DNA of 64,000 nucleotides, taken from NCBI RefSeq assembly GCF_030815095.1, contig NZ_JAUSWF010000009.1:18607-82606 (forward strand), read 5' to 3'. Shown one piece after another: positions 41,647 through 50,162 of this stretch. Positions within the stretch are counted from its first letter, which is position 1; the number at the start of each line of letters is the position of its first letter. Below the pieces are notes generated by a model. The model was not told the origin of the DNA. It was given only the letters and a program-made list of their open reading frames with translations, and did no database searches. This stretch comes from Aedoeadaptatus ivorii. Its GTDB lineage: Bacteria > Bacillota > Clostridia > Tissierellales > Peptoniphilaceae. The position numbers and the translations under genes were made by a program.

Positions 41647-43583
41647 CGTAATTCCCCCCATCTGGTATATAACTCGTCTTCCGACAAGATTTCGATATTC
41701 AGTGTTCGCGCCTTTTCGACCTTCGAGCCGGGATTGTCGCCGGCTAAAACGAAGTCCGTCTTTTTCGAGACGGAACCGGTGACTTTGGCGCCCTCCGCCT
41801 CGAGTTTTTTCTGCATCGCATCCCGCGGCATGCTGAGCGTACCGGTAAGCACAAAGGTATAGCCTTCGAGGAGATCCCCCGCCGCCTTTTCGGGATAGAG
41901 GATCTCGATCCCCGCCTTTTGGAAATCTTCGAGATATTCGGCGATAACGGGGTCGGTAAAAAACAATCGAATCTCCTCGGCGGTATGCGGGCCGATGTCT
42001 TCGATCTTCTCGAGCGCCGCCCGATCGGCATGGGAAAGGGCCTCGAGATCGGAAAAGCTGTTTGCGAGATCCCCTGCCGTCTTTTTGCCCACTTGCCCGA
42101 TCCCCAAGGCATACAAGAACCGCGCAAAGGGCACGCGCTTCGAATTTTGTAAGGCGGAAATTAAATTCTCCGCTTTTTTCGGCCCGAACCCTTCCAGTTC
42201 CATCAGCGCATCGGCATCCAAAGCGTAGAGGTCGGGGATCTCGCGCACCAGATCGGCCGCGATCAGCTTCTGCGCCGTTTTTTCGCTAAGCCCTTCGATG
42301 TCCATCGCATCTCGCGAGGCAAAATGGCTGATGCGCCGGACCAGCTGTGGTTCGCAGCCGATGGTATTGGGGCAAAAAATATGCACCCCATCGCGAATCA
42401 GCTCGGTTTGGCAGGCGGGACAATGGGTGATGACGGGGATCGGCTCCCCCTCTTCTCCGATGCCCTTTAGGATCTCGGGAATCACCTCATTGCTTCTGCG
42501 GAGCAGTACCGCGCCGCCTTTCTTTACGCCTTTTCTGAGGATGTCGTCGTAATTGTTGAGCGTCGCCCGCTGAATGGTGGCGCCGTCGATTTCCACGGGC
42601 TCGAGGATCGCCGTAGGTGTCACCTTTCCCGTGCGCCCCACATTCCATTCTACATCCAAAAGGCGGGTGTTGACCTCTTTTGCCTCGAATTTATAGGCGA
42701 TCGCCCAGCGGGGAAACTTGATCGTATGCCCCAAGCGCTCCCGCGCCGCGAGGTCGTTGATCTTTACCACTACGCCGTCGATCAAAACGTCCAGCAAATC
42801 GCGCGTCTCTTCCACCTCTCGAATGTAGTCCAAGAGTTCTGCAAAACCGTCTACGCGTTTGGTCATGGGATGGACGAGAAAACCCTGCTCGGCGAGAAAG
42901 ACTTTGACCTCTCGATCGGTTTGAAACTGCGCGTCCTCGATGGCGGTGGCGTTGTAAAGATAGGCGATCAGCCCCCGCCTTCTCGTCTCTTTGGGATTGA
43001 GATTTCTCAGGGCCCCGGCCGCGCCATTTCGGGCGTTTTTTAATTTCTGCACAGCCGTTCGATTGTACCGCTCCAACGAAGCAAAGGGCATCAGCCCTTC
43101 CCCCTGTACCACCAAGTGCCCGGTAAAGGGAATCGAAAGCGGCACAGAAGAAATCGTACGTACCTGTTCGGTGATGACCTCTCCCGTGGTGCCGTTCCCC
43201 CGCGTAAGGGCACGGGTCAGTCTGCCGCCGTCATAGGTCAGAGAAATCGTAAGGCCGTCGAATTTGAGTTCCGCCATCATGCCCGCATCCAGAGCGCCCG
43301 CCGTCTCCATGCGCTGCGCCCAGTTCTGTAAAGTCTCGAAACTCTGCGCTTTGTCGAGGGAGTAAAGAGGCGTCTCGTGATCCGCTTTCGAAAATGCCTT
43401 CAGCAGCGCACCGCCCACCCGAAGCGTCGGCGAATCGGGTTCTGTGTGTCCCGTCTCTGTTTCCATCTGCACCAATCGGTCGTACAAGGCGTCGTAAGTC
43501 GCATCGTCCACCAGCGGATCGTCATAGGTGTAGTAGGCTTCGGCCCAACGGTTTAATTGGTCTACGATCTCTCGCATATTCAT
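41643..43583 (-). CDS. ligA: NAD+-dependent DNA ligase
   Basis: A 646-residue ligase. The adenylation domain has the K-F-D-G motif with nucleophilic Lys, followed by the OB fold, the four-cysteine zinc finger C-P-A-C ... C-P-N-x-x-G-C, helix-hairpin-helix repeats and a C-terminal BRCT domain (from about 570). It is sandwiched between pcrA (2 bp) and gatC (overlap). The ATG at 43577 is a possible alternative start. Confidence 0.98.
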   Translation of the reverse strand: MNMREIVDQLNRWAEAYYTYDDPLVDDATYDALYDRLVQMETETGHTEPDSPTLRVGGALLKAFSKADHETPLYSLDKAQSFETLQNWAQRMETAGALDAGMMAELKFDGLTISLTYDGGRLTRALTRGNGTTGEVITEQVRTISSVPLSIPFTGHLVVQGEGLMPFASLERYNRTAVQKLKNARNGAAGALRNLNPKETRRRGLIAYLYNATAIEDAQFQTDREVKVFLAEQGFLVHPMTKRVDGFAELLDYIREVEETRDLLDVLIDGVVVKINDLAARERLGHTIKFPRWAIAYKFEAKEVNTRLLDVEWNVGRTGKVTPTAILEPVEIDGATIQRATLNNYDDILRKGVKKGGAVLLRRSNEVIPEILKGIGEEGEPIPVITHCPACQTELIRDGVHIFCPNTIGCEPQLVRRISHFASRDAMDIEGLSEKTAQKLIAADLVREIPDLYALDADALMELEGFGPKKAENLISALQNSKRVPFARFLYALGIGQVGKKTAGDLANSFSDLEALSHADRAALEKIEDIGPHTAEEIRLFFTDPVIAEYLEDFQKAGIEILYPEKAAGDLLEGYTFVLTGTLSMPRDAMQKKLEAEGAKVTGSVSKKTDFVLAGDNPGSKVEKARTLNIEILSEDELYTRWGELR

Positions 43584-43584
43584 A

Positions 43585-45762
43585 TTATTCCTTCTTTCGA
43601 ATGGGCGCCACCGAGAGGTTTAGAGTCTTAAGCCCCTTTCCCGCAAAGGAGATCACGGCCTCGGCACCGCCGCCCTTCAGTTGCACCACCATGCCTTCGC
43701 CCCACTTTTTGTGAAGAATCTTATCGCCGATTTGGTAGTGTACCGCATCCTGAGGCGCCTCTTTCGGCTTAGGTATCTCTTCCGTCGTCGTACCGGCAAA
43801 TATCTTATGCCCCGTGCGCTGATCTTTCTTCCGGTTCTCGTCTTTTACGATCTCGATGGCGTCCTCGATTTCGTCTACAAACCGACTCCGCTTCGACACA
43901 ATCCGGTTTCCGTAGAGGGTGCGGGACTTCGCCGAGGAAAGAAAGAGCCGCTCCTCTGCCCGCGTAATGGCGACATACATGAGCCGCCGCTCCTCCTCCA
44001 TATCCGCCTCGTCGTCGAAGGCGCGGGAAGTCGGGAACAAGCGCTCCTCCAGACCGACCACGAACACAATTGGAAATTCGAGGCCCTTCGCCCCGTGTAC
44101 GGTCATCAGTTTTACGGCGCGGTCTTCGTCGGCCAATTCGTTTTTGTCGCTCACCAAACTGAGATTTGCCAGAAAATCCGTCAGCGTCAATTCCGGATTT
44201 TCGCGCTCGAATTCCGATGCCGCCGATACGAACTCCTCGAGGTTTTCCAGTCGGCTCGCCGCCTCTACGGTGTCCTCTTTCTTGAGCTCCTCGAGATACT
44301 TGCTTTCGAACAGAATGGTCTCCACCAATTCGCGGATGCCCATCTCCGCCCGCTTGCCTTGGAGCAGGTGAATCAGATTGACGAAGCTGCGGATGTTTTT
44401 TTGGGCGCGAATCTTCAATTCGTCGTTTTCCTCGAGCCCTTCCATCACCGAAAACAGGTCCATATCGTGCGCATCTGCGTATTCGCGCAGCTGGCCGATG
44501 GTGGTCTCGCCGATCCCCCGCTTGGGCACATTTACGATGCGCACCAGATTTACTTCGTCGCGGGGATTGTCGATCACCTGCAGATAGGCGATCATGTCTT
44601 TAATTTCCTTGCGGTCGTAAAAACGCAGGCCCCCCACCACCCGATAGGGAATGCCCTCGCGCATCAAAATCTCTTCAAAGCCGCGGGACTGAGCATTGGT
44701 GCGGTACAGAATCGCCATATCGCCGAAGGATGCGCCCTTGTAGTTGAGATGCTGCATTTTCTGAACGACGGCGGTCTCTTCTTCGCTATTGTGGTAGAAC
44801 TCGCGGTAGACGACGGGCGCGCCGCCTTCTTTGTCGGTCCATAGGTTTTTTTCTTTGAGACAGGGATTGTTTGCGATCAATCGATTGGCGCTGTTCAGAA
44901 TCGGCGAGGTAGAGCGATAATTCTGCTCCAAGAGGACCGTCTTTGCGCCGGGAAAGTCCCTTTCAAAGGAAAGAATATTGCCCACATCGGCGCCGCGCCA
45001 GCGATAAATCGACTGGTCATTGTCGCCGACGACGGTGAGATTTGTCCCGTCGTTGGCCAACATGCGCACCAAAAGATACTGAATGTGGTTGGTATCCTGG
45101 TATTCGTCGACAAAAATATGCGTAAATTTATGGCGATAAAAGGCCAATACATCCGGCCGCTGCTCGAACAGCTCGACGGTCTTTACCAATAAGTCGTCGA
45201 AGTCCAGTGCATTGTTCTCGCGTTTTTGTCGTTCATACAGACGATAGACCTCCGCCATATTGCGCATATGGTAATCTCCGAAATGCTCTTTCATCGCCGC
45301 ATCCGCGTCGATCCCTTCGGTCTTCCAGGCAGAAATCTGGCTGAGGATGCTGTAAGGCTTATACAGTTCTCGGCTGATGTTCAACCGCGCCATACAGTCT
45401 TTTACCAGCGTCTTTTGATCCGATGTGTCGTAGATGGCAAAGTTCTTCGCGTATCCCAAATGGTGAATGTCGCCCCGCAATATGCGCACGCACATGGAGT
45501 GGAAGGTGCTGATCCACATCCCGTCGACATTTCGGTCCAGTAAAGCGGCGACCCGCTCCTTCATCTCCTTGGCCGCTTTGTTGGTAAAGGTGATGGCGAG
45601 AATCGCATAGGGGGATACGCCCCGCTCCCGAATCAAGTACGCGATCTTTCCGGTGACGACGCGGGTTTTTCCGCTTCCGGCTCCGGCGAGGACCAAAAGC
45701 GGTCCCTCGGTATGTAAAATCGCTTCTCTTTGACGCTCGTTATAGTCCGCTAACAATGCCAT
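43585..45762 (-). CDS. pcrA: ATP-dependent DNA helicase PcrA/UvrD
   Basis: A 725-residue SF1A helicase, 3'-5', for repair and replication restart. It has Q-R-E-A-I, Walker A A-G-A-G-S-G-K-T, V-D-E-Y-Q-D-T-N, G-D-x-D-Q-S-I-Y-R-W-R-G and motif VI V-A-I-T-R-A-E-E. The C-terminal tail ends in the RNA-polymerase/Tudor-like region with G-D-K-I-L-H-K-K-W-G-E-G. It is followed at once by ligA, a common Firmicute pairing. Confidence 0.97.
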   Translation of the reverse strand: MALLADYNERQREAILHTEGPLLVLAGAGSGKTRVVTGKIAYLIRERGVSPYAILAITFTNKAAKEMKERVAALLDRNVDGMWISTFHSMCVRILRGDIHHLGYAKNFAIYDTSDQKTLVKDCMARLNISRELYKPYSILSQISAWKTEGIDADAAMKEHFGDYHMRNMAEVYRLYERQKRENNALDFDDLLVKTVELFEQRPDVLAFYRHKFTHIFVDEYQDTNHIQYLLVRMLANDGTNLTVVGDNDQSIYRWRGADVGNILSFERDFPGAKTVLLEQNYRSTSPILNSANRLIANNPCLKEKNLWTDKEGGAPVVYREFYHNSEEETAVVQKMQHLNYKGASFGDMAILYRTNAQSRGFEEILMREGIPYRVVGGLRFYDRKEIKDMIAYLQVIDNPRDEVNLVRIVNVPKRGIGETTIGQLREYADAHDMDLFSVMEGLEENDELKIRAQKNIRSFVNLIHLLQGKRAEMGIRELVETILFESKYLEELKKEDTVEAASRLENLEEFVSAASEFERENPELTLTDFLANLSLVSDKNELADEDRAVKLMTVHGAKGLEFPIVFVVGLEERLFPTSRAFDDEADMEEERRLMYVAITRAEERLFLSSAKSRTLYGNRIVSKRSRFVDEIEDAIEIVKDENRKKDQRTGHKIFAGTTTEEIPKPKEAPQDAVHYQIGDKILHKKWGEGMVVQLKGGGAEAVISFAGKGLKTLNLSVAPIRKKE

Positions 45763-45774
45763 GACTCCTCAATT

Positions 45775-46461
45775 CTACTTCTCAATCAGATCTCGTACGA
45801 TTTTCGACGCCATAATTAGGCCCGCGGCAGGCGGTACAAATGCGATGCTCGCCGGCGTGCGTTGTTCCTTTGGAATTTCGCGGGGCGGCTCTTTGGAATA
45901 GACGACGGTATAGTCATCGATACCCCTTTTCCTCGCTTCCCTTCGCATGACCCTCGCTAAGGGACACACCGAGGTCTCGGACAGTTTTGCGATCTCGAAA
46001 CACTCGGGACGCAATTTATTTCCCGCCCCCATAGACGCGATAAAAGGCACCTTCGCCTTTTGCACCGCCTCGGCCAAAAGGAGCTTTGCGCTTACATCGT
46101 CGGTGGCATCGGCGACATAGTCGTAGGCGGAGAAATCAAAATCGCCGATATTTTCCGCGTTTAAGCGAATGGGGAATGTCTCCATCTCCAAATCGGGGCG
46201 AATGGAGAGGGCGCGCTCGCGAAACACTTCCACTTTTATGCGGCCCACGGATTCCGTGGTGGCGATGACCTGCCGGTTCAAATTGGTCACGTCTACCGCG
46301 GCGAAATCGACGATGTCGATGCGGCCAATCCCGGTGCGCACCAATGCCTCGGCGAGGCTTCCGCCGACGCCGCCTGTACCGAAGACAATCACCTTTTTTT
46401 GCTGTAAATTCTGTAACGCCGCATCTCCGATCAGCATGCGGGTACGTTGCGTCCAGTCCAT
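45775..46461 (-). CDS. tcdA: tRNA threonylcarbamoyladenosine dehydratase (TcdA, ThiF-like)
   Basis: A 228-residue E1-like enzyme that cyclises t6A37 in tRNA. It has the ATP-binding G-T-G-G-V-G-G-S-L-A-E-A-L-x-R-x-G, D-x-V-x-x-x-N-L-N-R-Q, and D-A-T-D-D. Its place 12 bp before pcrA makes it the first gene of the long leftward operon. Confidence 0.92.
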   Translation of the reverse strand: MDWTQRTRMLIGDAALQNLQQKKVIVFGTGGVGGSLAEALVRTGIGRIDIVDFAAVDVTNLNRQVIATTESVGRIKVEVFRERALSIRPDLEMETFPIRLNAENIGDFDFSAYDYVADATDDVSAKLLLAEAVQKAKVPFIASMGAGNKLRPECFEIAKLSETSVCPLARVMRREARKRGIDDYTVVYSKEPPREIPKEQRTPASIAFVPPAAGLIMASKIVRDLIEK

Positions 46462-46488
46462 AACGCCTCCTCCCTGTCCTAACGTCTA

Positions 46489-46494
46489 ATTATA
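46489..46494 (-). promoter_or_regulatory. extended -10 promoter of the tcdA operon
   Basis: Minus-strand TGG-TATAAT gives an extended -10 element (TGN); no clear -35 is seen. It lies immediately after the S-layer gene terminator and ahead of AGGGAGGAGG. Confidence 0.5.
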
Positions 46495-46496
46495 CC

Positions 46497-46534
46497 AAAA
46501 AAGACCCCGCGAAAACAAATTCGCAGGGCCTTTT
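46497..46534 (-). terminator. intrinsic terminator after the S-layer-homology gene
   Basis: A long stem, nearly perfect (AAAGGCCCTGCGAA with TTCGCGGGGTCTTTT on the minus strand), is followed by a T tract. Confidence 0.82.
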
Positions 46535-46551
46535 GCCGCTTGTTAAAGTTT

Positions 46552-48540
46552 TTATAGACCGGCGTTAATGGGAAGGGCGGGAACGCCATTGACGGTGGCA
46601 TTGATATAATAGATCTCTCCATCTCTTCTCATCACATCGGCTTTCATTGTGAGAATAGTGCCGATCGTGTATTTCTGAGTGCTTTGGAATCTTCCGCGGA
46701 AGGTATTGTCGACATCATTGCTGTCCAGCATCGTAAACTCATAGGCAGTATATCCCCGCATTGCATTTTTCCCCCAACCGGAAGTGTCGATCATCAATCT
46801 GTCGATCTTGATCTGAACTTCCTTTCCGGGTTCTTGTACATAGCCGCGTAATACTATTTTAACGACTCTGTCATTGACCATATATACATCGAGGAAAGCA
46901 TTGTTCTTGTTCTTTAAAATATTGTGCAATTCCCAGGCAGTATATGTGCCGGAAGCACCTCCAAGGCTCTCATCGACATATTCGATTTTGTCCGCGAGGA
47001 CATATCTCTTTTCTCCGTTTTCGTTGCTGAGTTTAATCGCAAAATCCCAAGTGGAGTTGGTGAATCCGGTGTCATATCCTTTAAAGGTTCCCTGTACCAT
47101 TCCCTTTGAAGTATATTTCTCCACGCCGACGATATTTTGATACAGTAAATTGAAGCGCAGCTTCACATTTCTGTCGTTGTCCTTGATCAATGTATTGATC
47201 TTTTCAATAATCTCAGGCTCCAATACATAGTACGTGAATGCATTATCCTCAGAGAGTTTTACCTTTACCGCTTGGCGCTTGCCTTGCATTGTACCATAAT
47301 CGATATCGACGACGGTTCCTTCTACGGAATGGGTCTTCGGATATACGGCGATCTCTTTTAATCGTCCGTTTTCGGTGGTAAACGCCACCATATCGTCTTT
47401 ACGGATGTCGGAGGCTTTGATTTCCGCGCCGTGACGGGTGATCTTCGCATTGTCCGCAAAGGAGAATACCTCGGTTTTTTCCATATCGAATTCATGGGAG
47501 GGATCGATATTGTCTTTTAAGGTATACGAAATCTTAAGGCCGTCTTTTTCTACGCTTTGCACAATACCGATGGTCTTTACGTCTGCTTTCACCACTTCTA
47601 CGGTCTTCGCCGTCAGTGCGGTAATGGCGCCCTCTTCCATATAGGCACTCACCTTGACGGTACTGCCTTCGACGATGGCATCGGCGTCAGCTGCCTTTCC
47701 ATTCACGGTTACTTGGGTCTTGTCGTTCAACACAAAGCCCACGGTTTTCTTGTCTTTGGTCGCGATGGCGAAGGTGTTGGTGTTGTTCAGCCGCTCGTGA
47801 TAGATGACCTTGCCTTCGTATTCACGGGTATTTTCTTGTGCTGCCTTATATTGATAGCTCAGGTCGGTGATTTTCGCCATTTGCTCGCGCTTTAAGGTAT
47901 CTTGGGGTCTGAATTGTCCCTCGTCGCCCAGAGCGTCGAAGATCTTGGCGTCGACCATGGCGGCATACAGTCCCTTTACGTCGACGTCGCCGATCAGTTC
48001 CTTAGCGGTCTTTCCGATGGCATCGAGGTCCGATACCTTGATCGAAGACAAGTCGTTCGAGGGCTTCATGCCGAGTGCCTTGGCATAGAGAACCAAAGCG
48101 ACTTCGCGGTTCGGGTATTGGTCGGCCGTGGGTTGGCTGGTAACCCATCCGCGGGCGTAGGCCGCCTTCAAATTCGTCTCGGTCAATAGGCCGGTGTTGA
48201 GCGCATAGGAAACTGCGCTTTTTGCCCATTGGGGCACTTTATACGCGTCTGCGATATAGCCTTGCTTGGCCAGGGCTTCGGAGATTTCCGCGCCGGTGGG
48301 TTTTTGAACGCCCTTGAGCAGCTCGAGAATTTCCAAATAGCTAACGGCACGGTCGGGCTTGAAAGAGCCGTCGACATAGCCGTCTACGATCTTCAAATCG
48401 GAGAGCTTGGAAATATGTGTATACGCCCAGTGGGTGTTGAGTACGTCGCTATAGCTCGCGGCCAAAGCGGCGACGGGCGATGTCGCCAAGATGCCGGCGA
48501 GTGCGAGGGTGGCAATGGATTTCACGTGTAATTTTTTCAT
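46552..48540 (-). CDS. secreted S-layer-homology (SLH) domain protein
   Basis: A 662-residue exported protein. It has a signal peptide M-K-K-L-H-V-K-S followed by a hydrophobic core ending A-L-A-A, cleaved near residue 28. SLH-like repeats follow: S-Y-S-D-V-x-x-x-H-W-A-Y with I-V-D-G-Y-V-D-G-S-F-K-P-D, a second around Y-P-N-R-E-V-A, and a third with F-R-P-Q-D-T-L-K-R-E-Q-M-A. The rest is beta-rich with Val, Thr and Lys and no recognised enzyme domain. SLH domains bind pyruvylated secondary wall polymer. The start at 48540 follows AGGAGG; the frame to 48594 is an extension. It is probably a structural surface protein. Confidence 0.88.
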   Translation of the reverse strand: MKKLHVKSIATLALAGILATSPVAALAASYSDVLNTHWAYTHISKLSDLKIVDGYVDGSFKPDRAVSYLEILELLKGVQKPTGAEISEALAKQGYIADAYKVPQWAKSAVSYALNTGLLTETNLKAAYARGWVTSQPTADQYPNREVALVLYAKALGMKPSNDLSSIKVSDLDAIGKTAKELIGDVDVKGLYAAMVDAKIFDALGDEGQFRPQDTLKREQMAKITDLSYQYKAAQENTREYEGKVIYHERLNNTNTFAIATKDKKTVGFVLNDKTQVTVNGKAADADAIVEGSTVKVSAYMEEGAITALTAKTVEVVKADVKTIGIVQSVEKDGLKISYTLKDNIDPSHEFDMEKTEVFSFADNAKITRHGAEIKASDIRKDDMVAFTTENGRLKEIAVYPKTHSVEGTVVDIDYGTMQGKRQAVKVKLSEDNAFTYYVLEPEIIEKINTLIKDNDRNVKLRFNLLYQNIVGVEKYTSKGMVQGTFKGYDTGFTNSTWDFAIKLSNENGEKRYVLADKIEYVDESLGGASGTYTAWELHNILKNKNNAFLDVYMVNDRVVKIVLRGYVQEPGKEVQIKIDRLMIDTSGWGKNAMRGYTAYEFTMLDSNDVDNTFRGRFQSTQKYTIGTILTMKADVMRRDGEIYYINATVNGVPALPINAGL

Positions 48541-48576
48541 CCGGATCCTCCTATAAATCATACAGTTCACAATTTC

Positions 48577-48620
48577 ATTATAACATGGACCCATCGACTT
48601 CGTTGTTACGTTTCCGTTTC
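48577..48620 (-). promoter_or_regulatory. S-layer gene promoter region with WalR-like element
   Basis: Minus-strand TATAAT is at 48577-48582, with no good -35. The + strand has TGTTAC-GTTTC-CGTTTC at 48604-48620, within a segment that matches the NlpC/P60 upstream region (about 32530-32551) at nearly every position. CGTTTC also pairs with GAAACG at 48626-48631. The element covers the expected -35 zone. Confidence 0.5.
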
Positions 48621-48648
48621 ATGGGGAAACGAGGATCTCTTTTTTTGC

Positions 48649-48654
48649 TATAAT
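48649..48654 (+). promoter_or_regulatory. -10 element of the tetrapyrrole operon
   Basis: A perfect TATAAT follows a T-rich stretch, 41 bp ahead of the start codon. No good -35 hexamer is seen. GAGGAGG precedes the ATG at 48695. Confidence 0.5.
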
Positions 48655-48694
48655 ATGGCTATACACCATTATAATTTACATCCGAGGAGGTATT

Positions 48695-49357
48695 ATGCGC
48701 TACTTTCCCCTCTACATGGATACGCGGGGTAAAAAAGTCTTGGTCTGCGGCGGTGGCCGCTCGGCGCAGTTAAAAATAGAAGGACTCCTGTCGAGCGAGT
48801 TTCATTTTTACTGCATCGCAGAGACGTTTTCTCCGGAGATTACCGCATTGCAGAAAAAATATCCCGCACGCATCTCTTTGAAAGCACGGCATCTCGACGA
48901 AGACTTTGTATTCTTCGCCTACGATTATGTGATCGTCGCCACCGACGACTACGCCGTAAATGCCGCCCTGATTCGGCGAGCAAAGCACCTGTCCGTGCCG
49001 GTTCTTTCGACCGAAAATCGCGAGGACAGCGACTTTCGCCTCGCCTATCGGATCGAACACGGTCCGCTTTCGGTCAGCGTCTCTTGCCAAAATCCTACGA
49101 TTTCCAGAAAGATCGGCGAGGCACTCCGGCCGCATATAGAGCAGTTCGATGCGGAAAAGTTATCTCTTTTAAACCGCATCCGCGCCTGTATGCGCAGAAA
49201 GGGGCAAAAAAATATCTCCGAGGTGATGGAGGATTTATGGACAAACGAAAGTATTCAAGCACGAAAATTTTTGGAGGAAATCGATGAAACTACGCCTGGG
49301 CACAAGGGGCAGCCGATTGGCGCGCATACAAGCACAGAGCATTCAGAAGATCTTTGA
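48695..49357 (+). CDS. precorrin-2 dehydrogenase/sirohydrochlorin synthase-like protein
   Basis: A 220-residue protein of the SirC/Met8/CysG-N type: M-R-Y-F-P-L-Y-M-D, an NAD-binding V-C-G-G-G-R-S-A-Q-L-K, V-I-V-A-T-D-D-Y-A-V-N, and the dimer-domain patch P-T-I-S-R-K-I-G-E-A-L-R. It should oxidise precorrin-2 to sirohydrochlorin. The last 24 residues are encoded inside hemC in another frame and are not conserved in kind, giving a 74-bp overlap. It is the first gene of the operon with hemC and cobA-hemD. Confidence 0.88.
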   Translation: MRYFPLYMDTRGKKVLVCGGGRSAQLKIEGLLSSEFHFYCIAETFSPEITALQKKYPARISLKARHLDEDFVFFAYDYVIVATDDYAVNAALIRRAKHLSVPVLSTENREDSDFRLAYRIEHGPLSVSVSCQNPTISRKIGEALRPHIEQFDAEKLSLLNRIRACMRRKGQKNISEVMEDLWTNESIQARKFLEEIDETTPGHKGQPIGAHTSTEHSEDL

Positions 49358-50162
49358 GGCGACGGGATACGAGACCGAAATCAAGGTCATTACCACAAAG
49401 GGCGACAGAGTTCGCAATCTGCCCATCGATCAGGTAGGAAAAAACGGCGTCTTTGTCGGCGAGTTAGAACGCGCCCTCGTGGCAAAAGAGGTGGATGTGG
49501 CCATCCATTCGCTCAAGGATATGTCTTCAAAAATCCCCGAGGGATTTACATTGGCCCCCCCTCCTAAGGCGCCGCGGGTAGAAGATGTATATGTTTCGAA
49601 GCGCGCGAATATCTTGAGGGACGACTTAAACGGGCATATGGTCGCAACCGGATCCAATCGCCGTAAGGCACAGCTGCTGCACTTTTTCCCCCGGGCAAAA
49701 ACCGTGCCCGTCCGCGGCAATATTCAAACCCGCATCCAAAAAATGGAGGAATCCGAAGCGGACGGAACGATCCTCGCCTATGCGGGGCTCGAGCGCGCGG
49801 CATTGACCGACAAGATCTCGCTCGTCCTGGACCCGAGGGAATTTATCCCCTCCCCCTGCCAGGGCATATTGGGCATCGAAGTTTCCGAGGCGCGTCACGA
49901 TCTGATCGAGGTGCTGGAAGCGGCGGCGGATCCGGTGACGCGCTTTCGCATGATTATCGAGCGCAAGTTTCAGATCACCCTCTCCGCCTCCTGCCAATCG
50001 CCCATCGGCATCTACACGGAATTTACAAAAGACGGCGTTAGGCTCCACGGCTGTTACGCCAAAAATGTCGACTCTCCCCTCCGCTTCGCCCGAGTGGATA
50101 CCACCATAGAGACCGCACTTAAAGACGTTGTAATACTCGCAAAGCAGGTGAAATATGAATAG
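49284..50162 (+). CDS. hemC: hydroxymethylbilane synthase (porphobilinogen deaminase)
   Basis: A 292-residue enzyme joining four porphobilinogens. It has R-L-G-T-R-G-S-R-L-A, T-K-G-D-R, A-I-H-S-L-K-D-M, G-S-N-R-R-K-A-Q, R-G-N-I-Q-T-R, and the dipyrromethane-cofactor cysteine in S-A-S-C-Q-S-P-I-G. The start at 49284 is supported by GGAGG and by the family N terminus, despite lying 74 bp inside the preceding gene. Its end overlaps cobA-hemD by 8 bp. Confidence 0.97.
   Translation: MKLRLGTRGSRLARIQAQSIQKIFEATGYETEIKVITTKGDRVRNLPIDQVGKNGVFVGELERALVAKEVDVAIHSLKDMSSKIPEGFTLAPPPKAPRVEDVYVSKRANILRDDLNGHMVATGSNRRKAQLLHFFPRAKTVPVRGNIQTRIQKMEESEADGTILAYAGLERAALTDKISLVLDPREFIPSPCQGILGIEVSEARHDLIEVLEAAADPVTRFRMIIERKFQITLSASCQSPIGIYTEFTKDGVRLHGCYAKNVDSPLRFARVDTTIETALKDVVILAKQVKYE

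Noticed and set aside
43681..44844. 387-residue plus-strand ORF opposite pcrA
   Set aside because: Antisense shadow of conserved helicase sequence, with no promoter or ribosome binding site.
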